This document shows positions 56,562-64,000 of a stretch of 64,000 bases of DNA, piece after piece. The notes beneath the pieces were generated by a model. That model had not been told where the DNA came from. It searched no databases and saw only the letters and a program-made list of their open reading frames with translations. The position numbers and the translations under genes were made by a program. Source of the DNA: Pleomorphomonas sp. T1.2MG-36 (GTDB lineage Bacteria; Pseudomonadota; Alphaproteobacteria; Rhizobiales; Pleomorphomonadaceae); contig NZ_CATNLY010000023.1 of assembly GCF_950100655.1 (NCBI RefSeq), positions 62,001 through 126,000 of the forward strand, given 5' to 3'. The first letter of the stretch is position 1; every line of letters begins with the position of its first letter.

Positions 56562-58115
56562 TCAGCCCTGGTGGACCAGCTTCGGCTGGCGGGCGGCCAG
56601 CGTCTCATCGACGCGTCGGCGCGGCGCAAGGCGAGGCGACGCCTTGAAAGCGGCGGCATCGCCTGACTTCGCTTTTTCGGCGAGGTGCCGCAGCATGCCC
56701 ACGAACTGATCAAGACTGGCCTTCGATTCCGACTCGGTCGGCTCGATCAGCAGGGCGCCATGGACGACCAGCGGGAAATACATGGTCATCGGGTGGTAGC
56801 CCTCGTCGATCATCGCCTTGGCGAAATCGAGCGTCGTGACGCCGGTGCCTTCCAGGAAACGGTCATCGAACAGCACCTCATGCATGGCCGGCCGCTCCGG
56901 GAAGGCGACCGTCATGACGTCCTTCAGGCGGGCCTTGACGTAGTTGGCGGCCAGCACCGCATCCTCGGAGGCCTGCTTGAGACCGTCGGCGCCATGGCTC
57001 AGCATGTAGGCGAGCGCCCGCACGAACATGCCCATCTGGCCATGGAAGGCGGTGATGCGGCCGAAGGGCTTCAGGCCGCGCTCGCTCGCCGCCTTGCGCG
57101 TCTCGACGAACTCGGCGCCGCCATCTTCGTCAAAGCGGACGAAGGGGACCGGCGCGTAAGGCGCCAGCCTTTCCGACAGCACCACCGGGCCTGCGCCCGG
57201 GCCACCGCCGCCATGCGGCGTCGAGAAGGTCTTGTGCAAGTTGATGTGCATGGCATCGACGCCAAGATCGCCGGGCCGGACCTTGCCGACGATGGCATTG
57301 AAGTTGGCGCCATCGGCGTAGAAGTAGGCGCCAGCCGCATGCACCGCCTCGGCGATCTCGACGATATCGCGCTCGAACAGGCCGCAGGTGTTGGGATTGG
57401 TCAGCATGATCGCCGCAACCTCGGGGCCGAGGCGCTTCCTGACCTCATCCGGGTCGACGGTGCCGTCGGCACGCGCAGGCACGCTGACCACGCGGAAGCC
57501 GAGTTGGGCGGCCGTCGCCGGATTGGTGCCATGCGCCGATTCCGGCACCAGCACCACGTCGCGCGCTTCGCCGCGGTCGAGGATCGCCGCCTTGATCGCC
57601 GCCATGCCGCACATTTCGCCATGAGCGCCGGCCTTGGGACTCATGGCGACCGACGCCATGCCGGTCAGCTCCAGCAGCCAGCGGCCGAGTTCGGCCACCA
57701 GTTCGACCGCACCCGACACCGTCGACAGGGGCTGCAGCGGATGCACGTCACCGAAGCCGGGCAACCGCGCCATCGCCTCGTTGAGACGCGGGTTGTGCTT
57801 CATGGTGCAGGAGCCGAGCGGGTAGAGCCCGAGGTCGATGGCATAGTTCTGCCGGCTGAGGCGCACATAGTGGCGCATGACCTCCGGCTCGGTGAGCCCC
57901 GGAAGATCCAGCGGAGCCGTACGGCCGAGGGCACCGAGGCGTGCTTCGAACGTGCCGACGTCGTCGAAATCGACGCCCGTCGCATCGGTTCGTCCCACCT
58001 CGAACAGCAGCGGCTCCTCGATGGCGAGCCCCTGGTTGCCGGTGAAGGTCGATGCCGTGACAATTGGCTCTGCAGCGACGGGCGCTGTCGGGCGGCCCAC
58101 GTTATTCATGGTCAT
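56562..58115 (-). CDS. gcvPB: Glycine dehydrogenase (decarboxylating) subunit 2
   Basis: A 517-residue PLP subunit of the split P-protein of the glycine cleavage system. The PLP-lysine region is INLHKTFSTPHGGGGPGAGP; other core segments are PLGSCTMKHNPRLNE, SPKAGAHGEMCGM and VPESAHGTNPATAA. ATG at 58115 has GGAGG at spacing 6, located inside the upstream 52-codon ORF, and forms an ATGA overlap with its stop. The next ATG (58109) is two codons on. Works with GcvPA to decarboxylate glycine and load the lipoyl arm of GcvH. Confidence 0.97.
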   Translation of the reverse strand: MTMNNVGRPTAPVAAEPIVTASTFTGNQGLAIEEPLLFEVGRTDATGVDFDDVGTFEARLGALGRTAPLDLPGLTEPEVMRHYVRLSRQNYAIDLGLYPLGSCTMKHNPRLNEAMARLPGFGDVHPLQPLSTVSGAVELVAELGRWLLELTGMASVAMSPKAGAHGEMCGMAAIKAAILDRGEARDVVLVPESAHGTNPATAAQLGFRVVSVPARADGTVDPDEVRKRLGPEVAAIMLTNPNTCGLFERDIVEIAEAVHAAGAYFYADGANFNAIVGKVRPGDLGVDAMHINLHKTFSTPHGGGGPGAGPVVLSERLAPYAPVPFVRFDEDGGAEFVETRKAASERGLKPFGRITAFHGQMGMFVRALAYMLSHGADGLKQASEDAVLAANYVKARLKDVMTVAFPERPAMHEVLFDDRFLEGTGVTTLDFAKAMIDEGYHPMTMYFPLVVHGALLIEPTESESKASLDQFVGMLRHLAEKAKSGDAAAFKASPRLAPRRRVDETLAARQPKLVHQG

Positions 58116-58270
58116 CGGTCACCTCCGAAGGTGAACAGCGTCGAAAGCAGAAAACTGCGGTAGCGGCTCGGCGTATTCACCGGGCTGTCGCTGAGAAAGC
58201 GACGCTGGGCGGAGGAGGAACCCTCCTTGCTCCAGGGATCACCGCCCTCGGTTGCTCGCCGATCGGTCAT
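58112..58270 (-). CDS. 52-codon ORF coupled between gcvPA and gcvPB
   Basis: A stop-free ORF beginning [20 protein letters not shown] and ending TLFTFGGDR. Its ATG (58270-58268) overlaps the gcvPA stop as ATGA, and its stop (58114-58112) overlaps the gcvPB ATG as ATGA. It is basic in the middle ([17 protein letters not shown]) and has no signal peptide or clear domain. GC at third codon positions is about 70% by my count. Typical gcvPA and gcvPB genes are adjacent, so this insertion is unexpected. It could be a small coupled protein, or merely a coupling ORF that lets ribosomes reach gcvPB. Confidence 0.55.
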   Translation of the reverse strand: MTDRRATEGGDPWSKEGSSSAQRRFLSDSPVNTPSRYRSFLLSTLFTFGGDR

Positions 58271-59613
58271 GCCAAAGCCTCCCGCAAGGCGGCCGCGAGC
58301 GCTGCCCTGTCGTCGTCGGTGTTGACCTCGGTGGCGGCCACCACCAGCACATTCTGAAGCTCGGGCCTGTTCGGCTCGAGCCGGCTGGCCGGTACGCCGG
58401 CCAGGATGCCCTGGGCCGCCAGCGTCTCGACGATCTCGGACGCGTTTTTCGACAGGCGCACCGCAAACTCGTTGAAGAAGGCCCGGTTGAGCAGCTCGAC
58501 GCCGGGCACATCGGCCAGCGCATCGGCCAGTCGCACCGCGCTGGCGTGATTGACGCGGGCAAGCTGCGTCAGCCCGGTACCGCCGAGCAGCGTCAGGTGG
58601 ATCGAGAAGGCCAACGAACAGAGACCGGCGTTGGTGCAGATGTTGGAGGTGGCCTTCTCGCGGCGGATATGCTGCTCACGCGTCGACAGCGTCAGAACGA
58701 AGGCGCGCTTGCCGTCGGCATCCACCGTCTCGCCGCAGAGGCGGCCGGGCATCTGGCGGACGTACTTCTGGCGCGTGGCGAAGAGACCGACATAGGGACC
58801 GCCGAAACTGAGCGGATTGCCGAGCGACTGCCCCTCGCCCACCACGATGTCGGCACCTTGGGCGCCCGGCGGCTCTATCAGGCCAAGCGACACCACTTCG
58901 GTAAAGACGGCGATCAGAAGCGCGCCGACGGAGTGGGCCTTTTCGGCAATAGGCTTCAAGTCATAGAGATGGCCGTAGAAGGATGGCGACTGCACCACCA
59001 CGCAGGATGTCGTGTCGTCGATGGCCGCGAGGATGTCCTCGGTACCGGAAACATCCGGTGCCAGGCTTTCCACCGTATGCCCCGGGAAACACGTCACCGT
59101 CTCGACGACGCCGCGATAGTGCGGATGGACGCCGCCCGACAGCACGGCCCGATCGCGCCGAGTGATGCGATGGGCCATCAGCACCGCCTCGGCCAGAGCG
59201 GTCGAACCGTCGTACATCGAGGCGTTTGCCACCTCCATCCCGGTGAGGCGGGCGACCTGCGTCTGGAACTCGAACAAGACCTGCAAGGTGCCCTGGGCGA
59301 TTTCCGGCTGGTAGGGCGTGTAGCTGGTCAGGAATTCCGAACGCTGTATCAGGTGGTCGACCGTGGCGGGAACGTGATGCCGATAGGCACCGGCGCCGAC
59401 GAAGAACGGCACCGATCCGGCCGATGTGTTCTTCGCGGCCATGGCACCGAGGCGACGGGCGACCGCCTGTTCGCTGGCGTGCGACGGCAGCTTCGGCAAG
59501 GCCTGGAGGCGCTTGTCGGCGGGGAGGTCGGCGAAGAGATCATCGATCGAAGTGGCGCCGATGGCAGCCAGCATCTCGCTTCGATCGGCATCGGAGAGGG
59601 GAAGATAGCGCAT
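58267..59613 (-). CDS. gcvPA: Glycine dehydrogenase (decarboxylating) subunit 1
   Basis: A 448-residue subunit forming the other half of the split P-protein. Typical segments: [38 protein letters not shown] ([19 protein letters not shown]), [19 protein letters not shown] and [18 protein letters not shown] at 59613 has GGAG at spacing 8. The first 13 residues of the longer open frame (to 59652) are not conserved. It follows gcvH after a spacer with a hairpin and overlaps the 52-codon ORF. Confidence 0.97.
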   Translation of the reverse strand: MRYLPLSDADRSEMLAAIGATSIDDLFADLPADKRLQALPKLPSHASEQAVARRLGAMAAKNTSAGSVPFFVGAGAYRHHVPATVDHLIQRSEFLTSYTPYQPEIAQGTLQVLFEFQTQVARLTGMEVANASMYDGSTALAEAVLMAHRITRRDRAVLSGGVHPHYRGVVETVTCFPGHTVESLAPDVSGTEDILAAIDDTTSCVVVQSPSFYGHLYDLKPIAEKAHSVGALLIAVFTEVVSLGLIEPPGAQGADIVVGEGQSLGNPLSFGGPYVGLFATRQKYVRQMPGRLCGETVDADGKRAFVLTLSTREQHIRREKATSNICTNAGLCSLAFSIHLTLLGGTGLTQLARVNHASAVRLADALADVPGVELLNRAFFNEFAVRLSKNASEIVETLAAQGILAGVPASRLEPNRPELQNVLVVAATEVNTDDDRAALAAALREALA

Positions 59614-59670
59614 GGGATGGGCTCCGTGGACGCACGACGAAAATCGGTGCATTGCCTGGAATGCCGCCTT

Positions 59671-59708
59671 CCCTCTCTCTCCAGACCCATGGGGAAGAGG
59701 AGAGAGGG
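59671..59708 (-). repeat. Hairpin in the gcvH-gcvPA spacer
   Basis: Arms of about 10-12 bases (ccctctctctcc at 59671-59682 and ggagagaggg at 59699-59708, with one bulge) enclose an inner cccatgggg. The poly-pyrimidine/poly-purine arms resemble small dispersed intergenic hairpins of alphaproteobacteria. In the operon mRNA it could protect or attenuate. A run of seven T follows the gcvH stop on the sense strand just upstream. Confidence 0.5.
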
Positions 59709-59739
59709 CAACGTGCTTGCAAGAAAAAAACCGAGTTTC

Positions 59740-60111
59740 TCAGAGCCCTTCGACGAAGGCCTTGTAGGCAGCCTCGTCCATCAGAACTTCGAGCTCGGCG
59801 GGGTCGGACATTTCGATCCGGCAGAACCAGCCGGCACCCTCGGGGCTCTCATTGACGGTGATCGGGCTGTTGGCAAGTGGATCGTTGGCCTCGACGACCG
59901 TGCCGGTTACCGGCGAATAGACTTCGCTCGCCGCCTTGACGCTTTCGACGACGGCGGTTTCCTCGCCCTTCTTCACCTTGCGGCCGACGGTCGGCACCTC
60001 GACGAACACCACGTCGCCGAGCTGGGCCTGCGCGTAATCGGTGATGCCAAGCGTGGCGACCTTGCCGGCCACGGAAATCCACTCGTGCTCTTCGGTGTAA
60101 TACTTGGTCAT
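59740..60111 (-). CDS. gcvH: Glycine cleavage system H protein
   Basis: A 123-residue lipoyl carrier that shuttles the aminomethyl arm between P-, T- and L-proteins. It begins [16 protein letters not shown]; the lipoyl-lysine is in [16 protein letters not shown], and the end reads [14 protein letters not shown]. It is 27 bases downstream of gcvT, in the order gcvT-gcvH-gcvPA-gcvPB. No lipoate ligase is present in the window. Confidence 0.98.
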   Translation of the reverse strand: MTKYYTEEHEWISVAGKVATLGITDYAQAQLGDVVFVEVPTVGRKVKKGEETAVVESVKAASEVYSPVTGTVVEANDPLANSPITVNESPEGAGWFCRIEMSDPAELEVLMDEAAYKAFVEGL

Positions 60112-60138
60112 GGTTTTGTTCCGCTATCTCTGGAGGTC

Positions 60139-61296
60139 TTATTTGGACGCGCGATGAAAGCGCGCCGGAACGAAAGGAAGAGAAACGATCTCGGCCGGCA
60201 GTGCCTTGCCGCGCACCACCAGCCCCACGCGAGTGCCGGGCCGGGCATGAACGGCAGCGACGTAGCCCATCGCCACCGGGCCGCCGACCGTCGGACCGAA
60301 GCCACCGGATGTGACGGTGCCGATGGCGATGCCGTTTTCATCGACGATCTCGGTGCCGTCACGAGCGGGCGCGCGGCCGTCCGGCTTGATGCCCACGCGC
60401 TTGCGGGCAACGCCCTCGGCGATCTGGGAGCGAACGATATCGGCGCCCGGGAAACCGCCTTCCTCGCGGCGACGCTTCTGGATCGACCAGAGCAGACCGG
60501 CTTCGACCGGGGTCGTCGTCTCGTCGATATCGTGGCCGTAAAGGCAGAGCCCGCCCTCAAGGCGCAGCGAATCGCGAGCGCCCAGGCCAATCGCCCGGAC
60601 GCGGGGATCGCGAAGGAGAATTTGCCAAAGGCCCACGACGGTATCGGCGTGAACCGAGATTTCGAAACCGTCCTCACCGGTGTAGCCCGAGCGGGACAGG
60701 AAAACCGGAATGCCGGCAAGGCTCGCCGGGCCGACCTGCATGAAGTCCCAGTTCGCAACGTCGGCGCCGAGCGACACCAGAACGTTCGCCGCCTCAGGCC
60801 CTTGCAGGGCGAGCAATGCCCGCTCCTCGTGGATTTCGAGCAGCACGTCGCCGGGAAGCCGGGCGGCGATATGGGCGTAGTCCGCAACCTTGCAGGCGGC
60901 GTTGACGACGAGGCCCAACTGGCCATCGGCACCCGGGGCGCGATGCACCATCAGATCGTCAAGAATTCCGCCGCGTTCGTTGAGAAGCTGCGAGTAGCGC
61001 TGCCGACCCGGTTCGAGGCCGAGAATGTCGGCCGGGACCAGCGCCTCGAGGGCTAGGGCAACCGTTCGATGGTCGGCCCCGCGCAGCGTTGCCTGTCCCA
61101 TGTGAGAGACGTCGAACAGTCCGGCCGCCGCCCGGCAATGGGCGTGTTCGGCGAGAATGCCTTCGTATTGCACCGGCATCAGATAGCCGGCAAACGGTAC
61201 CATGCGGGCACCGAGCGCCACGTGGGCATCGTGAAGCGGCGTCTTGAGCGGCGCCACGGAATGCGGATCATTGTCGGCATGGACGGGTGTCGTCAT
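60139..61296 (-). CDS. gcvT: Glycine cleavage system aminomethyltransferase (T protein)
   Basis: A 385-residue folate-dependent enzyme releasing ammonia and passing methylene to tetrahydrofolate. Family segments: MVPFAGYLMPVQY, GLFDVSHMGQATLRG, VFLSRSGYTGEDGFEISV, LGARDSLRLEGGLCLYGHD. ATG at 61296 has GGAG at spacing 9; the longer open frame to 61386 runs into the riboswitch and is rejected. First gene of the operon, controlled by the tandem glycine riboswitch upstream. Confidence 0.97.
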   Translation of the reverse strand: MTTPVHADNDPHSVAPLKTPLHDAHVALGARMVPFAGYLMPVQYEGILAEHAHCRAAAGLFDVSHMGQATLRGADHRTVALALEALVPADILGLEPGRQRYSQLLNERGGILDDLMVHRAPGADGQLGLVVNAACKVADYAHIAARLPGDVLLEIHEERALLALQGPEAANVLVSLGADVANWDFMQVGPASLAGIPVFLSRSGYTGEDGFEISVHADTVVGLWQILLRDPRVRAIGLGARDSLRLEGGLCLYGHDIDETTTPVEAGLLWSIQKRRREEGGFPGADIVRSQIAEGVARKRVGIKPDGRAPARDGTEIVDENGIAIGTVTSGGFGPTVGGPVAMGYVAAVHARPGTRVGLVVRGKALPAEIVSLPFVPARFHRASK

Positions 61297-61355
61297 GCGT
61301 CGGCTCCGGATAGAGGTGGGCGAACGACGGGCTCCGTCTGTCCGCGCCCCCTCTG

Positions 61356-61536
61356 TCACGTAACCTGAGAGATTTCCCTGGGGCACCTTGCCCAGGTTAC
61401 TCCTTCGGTGAGTCGAGGTTCACACCTCGCCTGCTTTCCAGAGCGTCGCCCGCTGCGAGCGGTCCTTTTGCCTGAGAGTTTCCGGGGCGGTTGCTCCTTC
61501 GGCGCCGACGGTAACCACCGTCGGTCTCTCCCGCAC
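61356..61536 (-). promoter_or_regulatory. Tandem glycine riboswitch controlling the gcv operon
   Basis: Two glycine aptamers lie in series in the gcvT leader. The first contains GCGGGAGAGACCG (61534-61522), CGCCGAAGGAGCAACC (61504-61489) and CTCTCAGGCAAAAGGAC (about 61478-61462). The second contains TCTGGAAAGC, CACCGAAGGAGTAACC (61410-61395) and ATCTCTCAGGT (61374-61364). These are the conserved core motifs of the gcvT element. The expression platform is the 60 bases before gcvT, where AGAGGGGGCG and CGCCCACCTCT can pair. Binding of glycine most likely turns the operon on. Confidence 0.95.
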
Positions 61537-61626
61537 AGCGTCTCGAGGCCTTGCGGCCCCGCGTTCGGGCACGACCTTCCCGAACGACTGACAGCATGAC
61601 CTGTCAGCACCACAATTTCAAGCGGC

Positions 61627-62202
61627 CTACTTCTTCTTGCTCTCGTCGAACCCGACATAGATGATGAAGTTGCCCTGGCTCTTGTCGCCGGTCACGACGA
61701 GGTCCGGTGCCACCAGATCCCAATCGGCCGCCGCCGTACCCGGCGCGATGGTGACGTTGACCGGATAGAGCTTGGAGTAGATCACTTCATCGCCGTTGCG
61801 GACCATCACGACGCGCACGGGCAAGGCCGCGGCGCCAGTCGCGCCCTTGGGCCCGGCCAACAGGCGACCGGCCACACCCACCTTGATCGTGGTCGTGCCG
61901 GAAGCGTCGGTCCGGCACTCGCGGGCGTACTTGCGAATGGTGCCCTGGAAGCGAATGGCGCTGTAGTCGCCTTCCTTGCCCTTCTCGAACACGGCCAGCA
62001 TTTGCGTGCCGTCGCGCACCTGCACCTCGGGGCAAACCGCGACGACCGCGAATCTCTCGAGCGTTTCCTGCTCCGCCTTGGGGTCGGCCCCACCGGAGAC
62101 CAACGACCGGGGAGAGAAGCCACTATCCGAAGAACAGGCCGAAAGCGTCGCGGCAAGCGCCAACGCCGACAAAATCTTACCGCTGAAACCGACAGACATC
62201 AT
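61627..62202 (-). CDS. Putative lipoprotein of unknown function
   Basis: A 191-residue protein with a lipobox signal peptide (MMSVGFSGKILSALALAATLSAC; LSA-C). The mature part contains VCPEVQVRDGTQMLAVFEKG, RVVMVRNGDEVIYSKLYPVN and FIIYVGFDESKKK, a beta-rich sequence similar to a group of conserved alphaproteobacterial lipoproteins. No enzymatic motif. ATG at 62202 follows GGAGGTGACGCTCTC; ATG at 62199 is adjacent. It lies just upstream of the glycine riboswitch but has no evident link to it, and it diverges from ispH. Confidence 0.8.
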   Translation of the reverse strand: MMSVGFSGKILSALALAATLSACSSDSGFSPRSLVSGGADPKAEQETLERFAVVAVCPEVQVRDGTQMLAVFEKGKEGDYSAIRFQGTIRKYARECRTDASGTTTIKVGVAGRLLAGPKGATGAAALPVRVVMVRNGDEVIYSKLYPVNVTIAPGTAAADWDLVAPDLVVTGDKSQGNFIIYVGFDESKKK

Positions 62203-62371
62203 GAGAGCGTCACCTCCGCTTCGCCGCTTCCATAGCATGCAGCCCCGGCCTTGGCGACTCGTTCCATGAGGCTGATCGACGAGCCGGCCTCATCTCCGCT
62301 TCGGAACCCCTCTGATTGGAAAAAGCGCGGGGGCGAACGCTCGCGAGCATGGCTGCGACACCCCCTTTCGC

Positions 62372-62401
62372 TTGACAGTGCCAAGGCAAACACTTCTATT
62401 C
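62372..62401 (+). promoter_or_regulatory. Candidate sigma-70 promoter of ispH
   Basis: TTGACA (62372-62377) is a perfect -35, followed after 17-18 bases by TCTATT/CTATTC (about 62395-62401). The predicted start near 62408 lies 20 bases before the TTG start. This excludes the in-frame TTG at 62372 as the protein start. Confidence 0.6.
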
Positions 62402-62428
62402 CGCTTCTCCTGCGACGAGGTGCCACGG

Positions 62429-63415
62429 TTGACGCTGCCGAAGCTCAAGATCCTGCTCTGCGCGCCGCGCGGTTTCTGTGCCGGCGTCGACCGGGCGATC
62501 CAGATCGTCGATCTGGCGCTCGTCCGCTACGGCGCGCCGGTCTACGTGCGGCATGAGATCGTCCACAACAAATACGTGGTCGAGGAGCTGCGCGCCAAGG
62601 GCGCCGTGTTCGTCGAGGAGCTAGACGAAATTCCCGACACCGAACAGCCCGTGATCTTCTCTGCACACGGCGTGCCGCGCTCGGTGCCGGCGGCTGCAGC
62701 GGCCCGCAATCTCTTCCAGCTCGACGCGACCTGCCCTCTGGTCACCAAGGTGCATCGCGAGGCGGAAATCCATCACAAGAAGGGGCGGCACGTCATCCTG
62801 ATCGGACATGCCGGCCACCCGGAAGTCATCGGGACCATGGGCCAGCTACCCGAGGGATCGGTGACGCTGATCGAGACCGTGGACGACGTCGGCCGGCTCG
62901 ATTTCCCGGCCGATACCGTGCTCTCCTACACCTCGCAAACGACACTGTCGGTCGACGACACGCGCATGATCGTCGAGGCGCTGGCGCTCCGCTACCCGGG
63001 CATCGTGCCTCCTCACAAGAGCGACATCTGCTACGCCACGACGAACCGGCAGGCGGCGGTGCGGGAAGTGGCTCCGAAGGTCGACGCCATGCTGGTGGTC
63101 GGCGCGCCCAACTCGTCCAACTCGCAGCGTCTGCGCGAGGTCGCGGCCCGCGAGGGCTGTGCGCGGGCCTTCCTCATCCAGCGAGCCTCCGATCTCGACT
63201 GGAACGCTCTCGACGGCATCGGAGCGCTCGGCATCACGGCCGGCGCGTCGGCCCCGGAAGTGCTCGTCGAGGAAATCATCGATGCCTTCGCCGCCCGTTA
63301 CGACGTGACGGTGGAGACCGTGCGAACGGCCGAAGAGACCATTGCCTTCACCCTTCCGCGCCAGTTGCGCGACATCACCGACCACGGGGCCGACAAGGGC
63401 GGCTCGGAGCTCTAA
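62429..63415 (+). CDS. ispH: 4-hydroxy-3-methylbut-2-enyl diphosphate reductase
   Basis: A 328-residue [4Fe-4S] enzyme, last step of the MEP isoprenoid pathway, producing IPP and DMAPP. The three cluster Cys are in [14 protein letters not shown] (second Cys), [12 protein letters not shown] and [11 protein letters not shown]. Other conserved parts are [15 protein letters not shown] ([11 protein letters not shown]), SAHGVPRSV and [17 protein letters not shown] ([15 protein letters not shown]). The likely start is TTG at 62429 behind GACGAGG; no ATG is suitable. thrB begins two bases after its stop. Confidence 0.95.
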   Translation: MTLPKLKILLCAPRGFCAGVDRAIQIVDLALVRYGAPVYVRHEIVHNKYVVEELRAKGAVFVEELDEIPDTEQPVIFSAHGVPRSVPAAAAARNLFQLDATCPLVTKVHREAEIHHKKGRHVILIGHAGHPEVIGTMGQLPEGSVTLIETVDDVGRLDFPADTVLSYTSQTTLSVDDTRMIVEALALRYPGIVPPHKSDICYATTNRQAAVREVAPKVDAMLVVGAPNSSNSQRLREVAAREGCARAFLIQRASDLDWNALDGIGALGITAGASAPEVLVEEIIDAFAARYDVTVETVRTAEETIAFTLPRQLRDITDHGADKGGSEL

Positions 63416-63416
63416 A

Positions 63417-64000
63417 ATGGCCGTCTACACGGACGTTTCCGACGAGGAACTTTCCGACTTCCTGATCCGCTATGACATCGGCGCGCTGGTTTCCTGCAAG
63501 GGAATCGCCGAAGGCGTCGAAAATTCCAACTATCTGCTCGGCACCGAGGCCGGCCGCTTCATCCTGACGCTCTACGAGAAGCGGGTCAACGAGACCGACC
63601 TGCCGTTCTTCCTCGGCCTGATGGATCACCTTGCCGGCCGGGGAATCAACTGTCCGCAGCCGGTGCGCGACCGCGACGGCAAGCCGCTCGGCCGCCTTGC
63701 CGGCCGGCCCGCCACCATCGTCAGCTTCCTCGACGGCATGTGGGTGAAGCGGCCGGAGGTGAGCCATTGCGGCCAGGTGGGCGAGGCTCTGGCCCGCCTG
63801 CACAAGGCCGGCGATGGCTTTTCGATCCGACGTCGCAACGGTCTGGGGCCGGACGGCTGGCCGCCGCTTTATGCCGGCAGCGCGGATCGCGCCGACGAGG
63901 TGCTCGCCGGGCTCGGCGGCGAGATCGAGACCGAACTCGCCTTCATCGGATCCAACTGGCCGGAGAACCTGCCCGAAGGCGTCATCCACGCCGACCTCTT
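63417..64000 (+). CDS. thrB: Homoserine kinase, cut by the right edge
   Basis: 194 residues are visible. It begins MAVYTDVSDEELSDFLIRYD and shows EGVENSNYLLGTEAGRFILT and PATIVSFLDGMW of the type II homoserine kinase (aminoglycoside-phosphotransferase fold), which phosphorylates homoserine in threonine synthesis. The catalytic loop begins at the very end (VIHADL). Adjacency to ispH with a one-base gap is the arrangement in many Hyphomicrobiales, so translation is probably coupled. Confidence 0.93.
   Translation, partial: MAVYTDVSDEELSDFLIRYDIGALVSCKGIAEGVENSNYLLGTEAGRFILTLYEKRVNETDLPFFLGLMDHLAGRGINCPQPVRDRDGKPLGRLAGRPATIVSFLDGMWVKRPEVSHCGQVGEALARLHKAGDGFSIRRRNGLGPDGWPPLYAGSADRADEVLAGLGGEIETELAFIGSNWPENLPEGVIHADL

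Noticed and set aside
58252..61056. A 934-codon open frame on the plus strand across the gcv genes
   Set aside because: It is antisense to gcvPA, gcvH and gcvT, which have clear family motifs; GC-rich codon use on one strand keeps the opposite frame open. Its translation is Arg/Gly/His-rich with no domain.
61297..61386. N-terminal extension of gcvT by 30 codons
   Set aside because: It overlaps the glycine riboswitch; ATG at 61296 has a ribosome site and matches the family start.

Overview
The window looks like a chromosomal segment of a GC-rich alphaproteobacterium of the order Hyphomicrobiales (Rhizobiales). The evidence is a glnB-glnA pair behind a sigma-54 promoter, the order rpsB-tsf-pyrH-frr-uppS-cdsA-dxr-rseP-bamA-lpxD-fabZ-lpxA-lpxI-lpxB next to gltA, a rhizobial-type trimeric porin, and a split glycine decarboxylase behind a tandem glycine riboswitch. 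A family-level assignment (perhaps Pleomorphomonadaceae) would be a guess. Nearly everything is core metabolism, cell envelope or information processing.

Layout. 1-2.9 kb is the only region with clear signs of transfer: a LacI-ribokinase fusion of visibly lower GC, then the decayed 3' end of a large serine recombinase abutting the initiator tRNA gene. 3.1-7.0 kb: nnr, then glnB-glnA (nitrogen control). 7.1-11.0 kb: a shikimate-dehydrogenase-like gene, a membrane protein, a secreted protein, a YegD-type Hsp70 and a small membrane protein. 11.2-18.4 kb (+): parE, an SLC13/RCK transporter, a DEAD-box helicase with a repeat tail and a diguanylate cyclase. 18.4-23.8 kb: comEC (-), gltX and gltA (+). 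23.9-38.9 kb (-): a long block for lipid A, fatty acids, outer-membrane assembly, isoprenoids, phospholipid and polyprenol synthesis, and translation. 39.0-42.3 kb (+): a MarR-EmrA-EmrB efflux operon.

42.3-45.5 kb (-) is the least understood operon: an 810-residue protein with about five tandem units of 120 residues ending in a degenerate OmpA-like domain, a 32-residue membrane peptide and a membrane-anchored helix-hairpin-helix protein. 45.7-53.1 kb: a porin (-) diverges from benE (+) across a 662-bp spacer with two palindromes sharing the core GAACCGGTTC; then a phosphatase, a TerB/DnaJ-like protein, an acetyltransferase, AMP nucleosidase and a HAD hydrolase. 53.1-56.4 kb (-): a secreted protein and a FliK-like/FlhB-like pair. 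56.6-61.5 kb (-): the glycine cleavage operon gcvT-gcvH-gcvPA-gcvPB under a tandem glycine riboswitch. Between gcvPA and gcvPB lies a 52-codon ORF joined to both by ATGA overlaps, which length-filtered gene calling would miss. 61.6-64 kb: a lipoprotein, ispH and the start of thrB, which runs off the window.

Most promising for novelty: the coupled 52-codon ORF in the gcv operon, the 120-residue-repeat envelope operon, the paired palindromes between porin and benE, the LacI-ribokinase fusion, and the recombinase remnant at the initiator tRNA. No CRISPR array, rRNA, intact insertion sequence or recognisable defence locus was seen.
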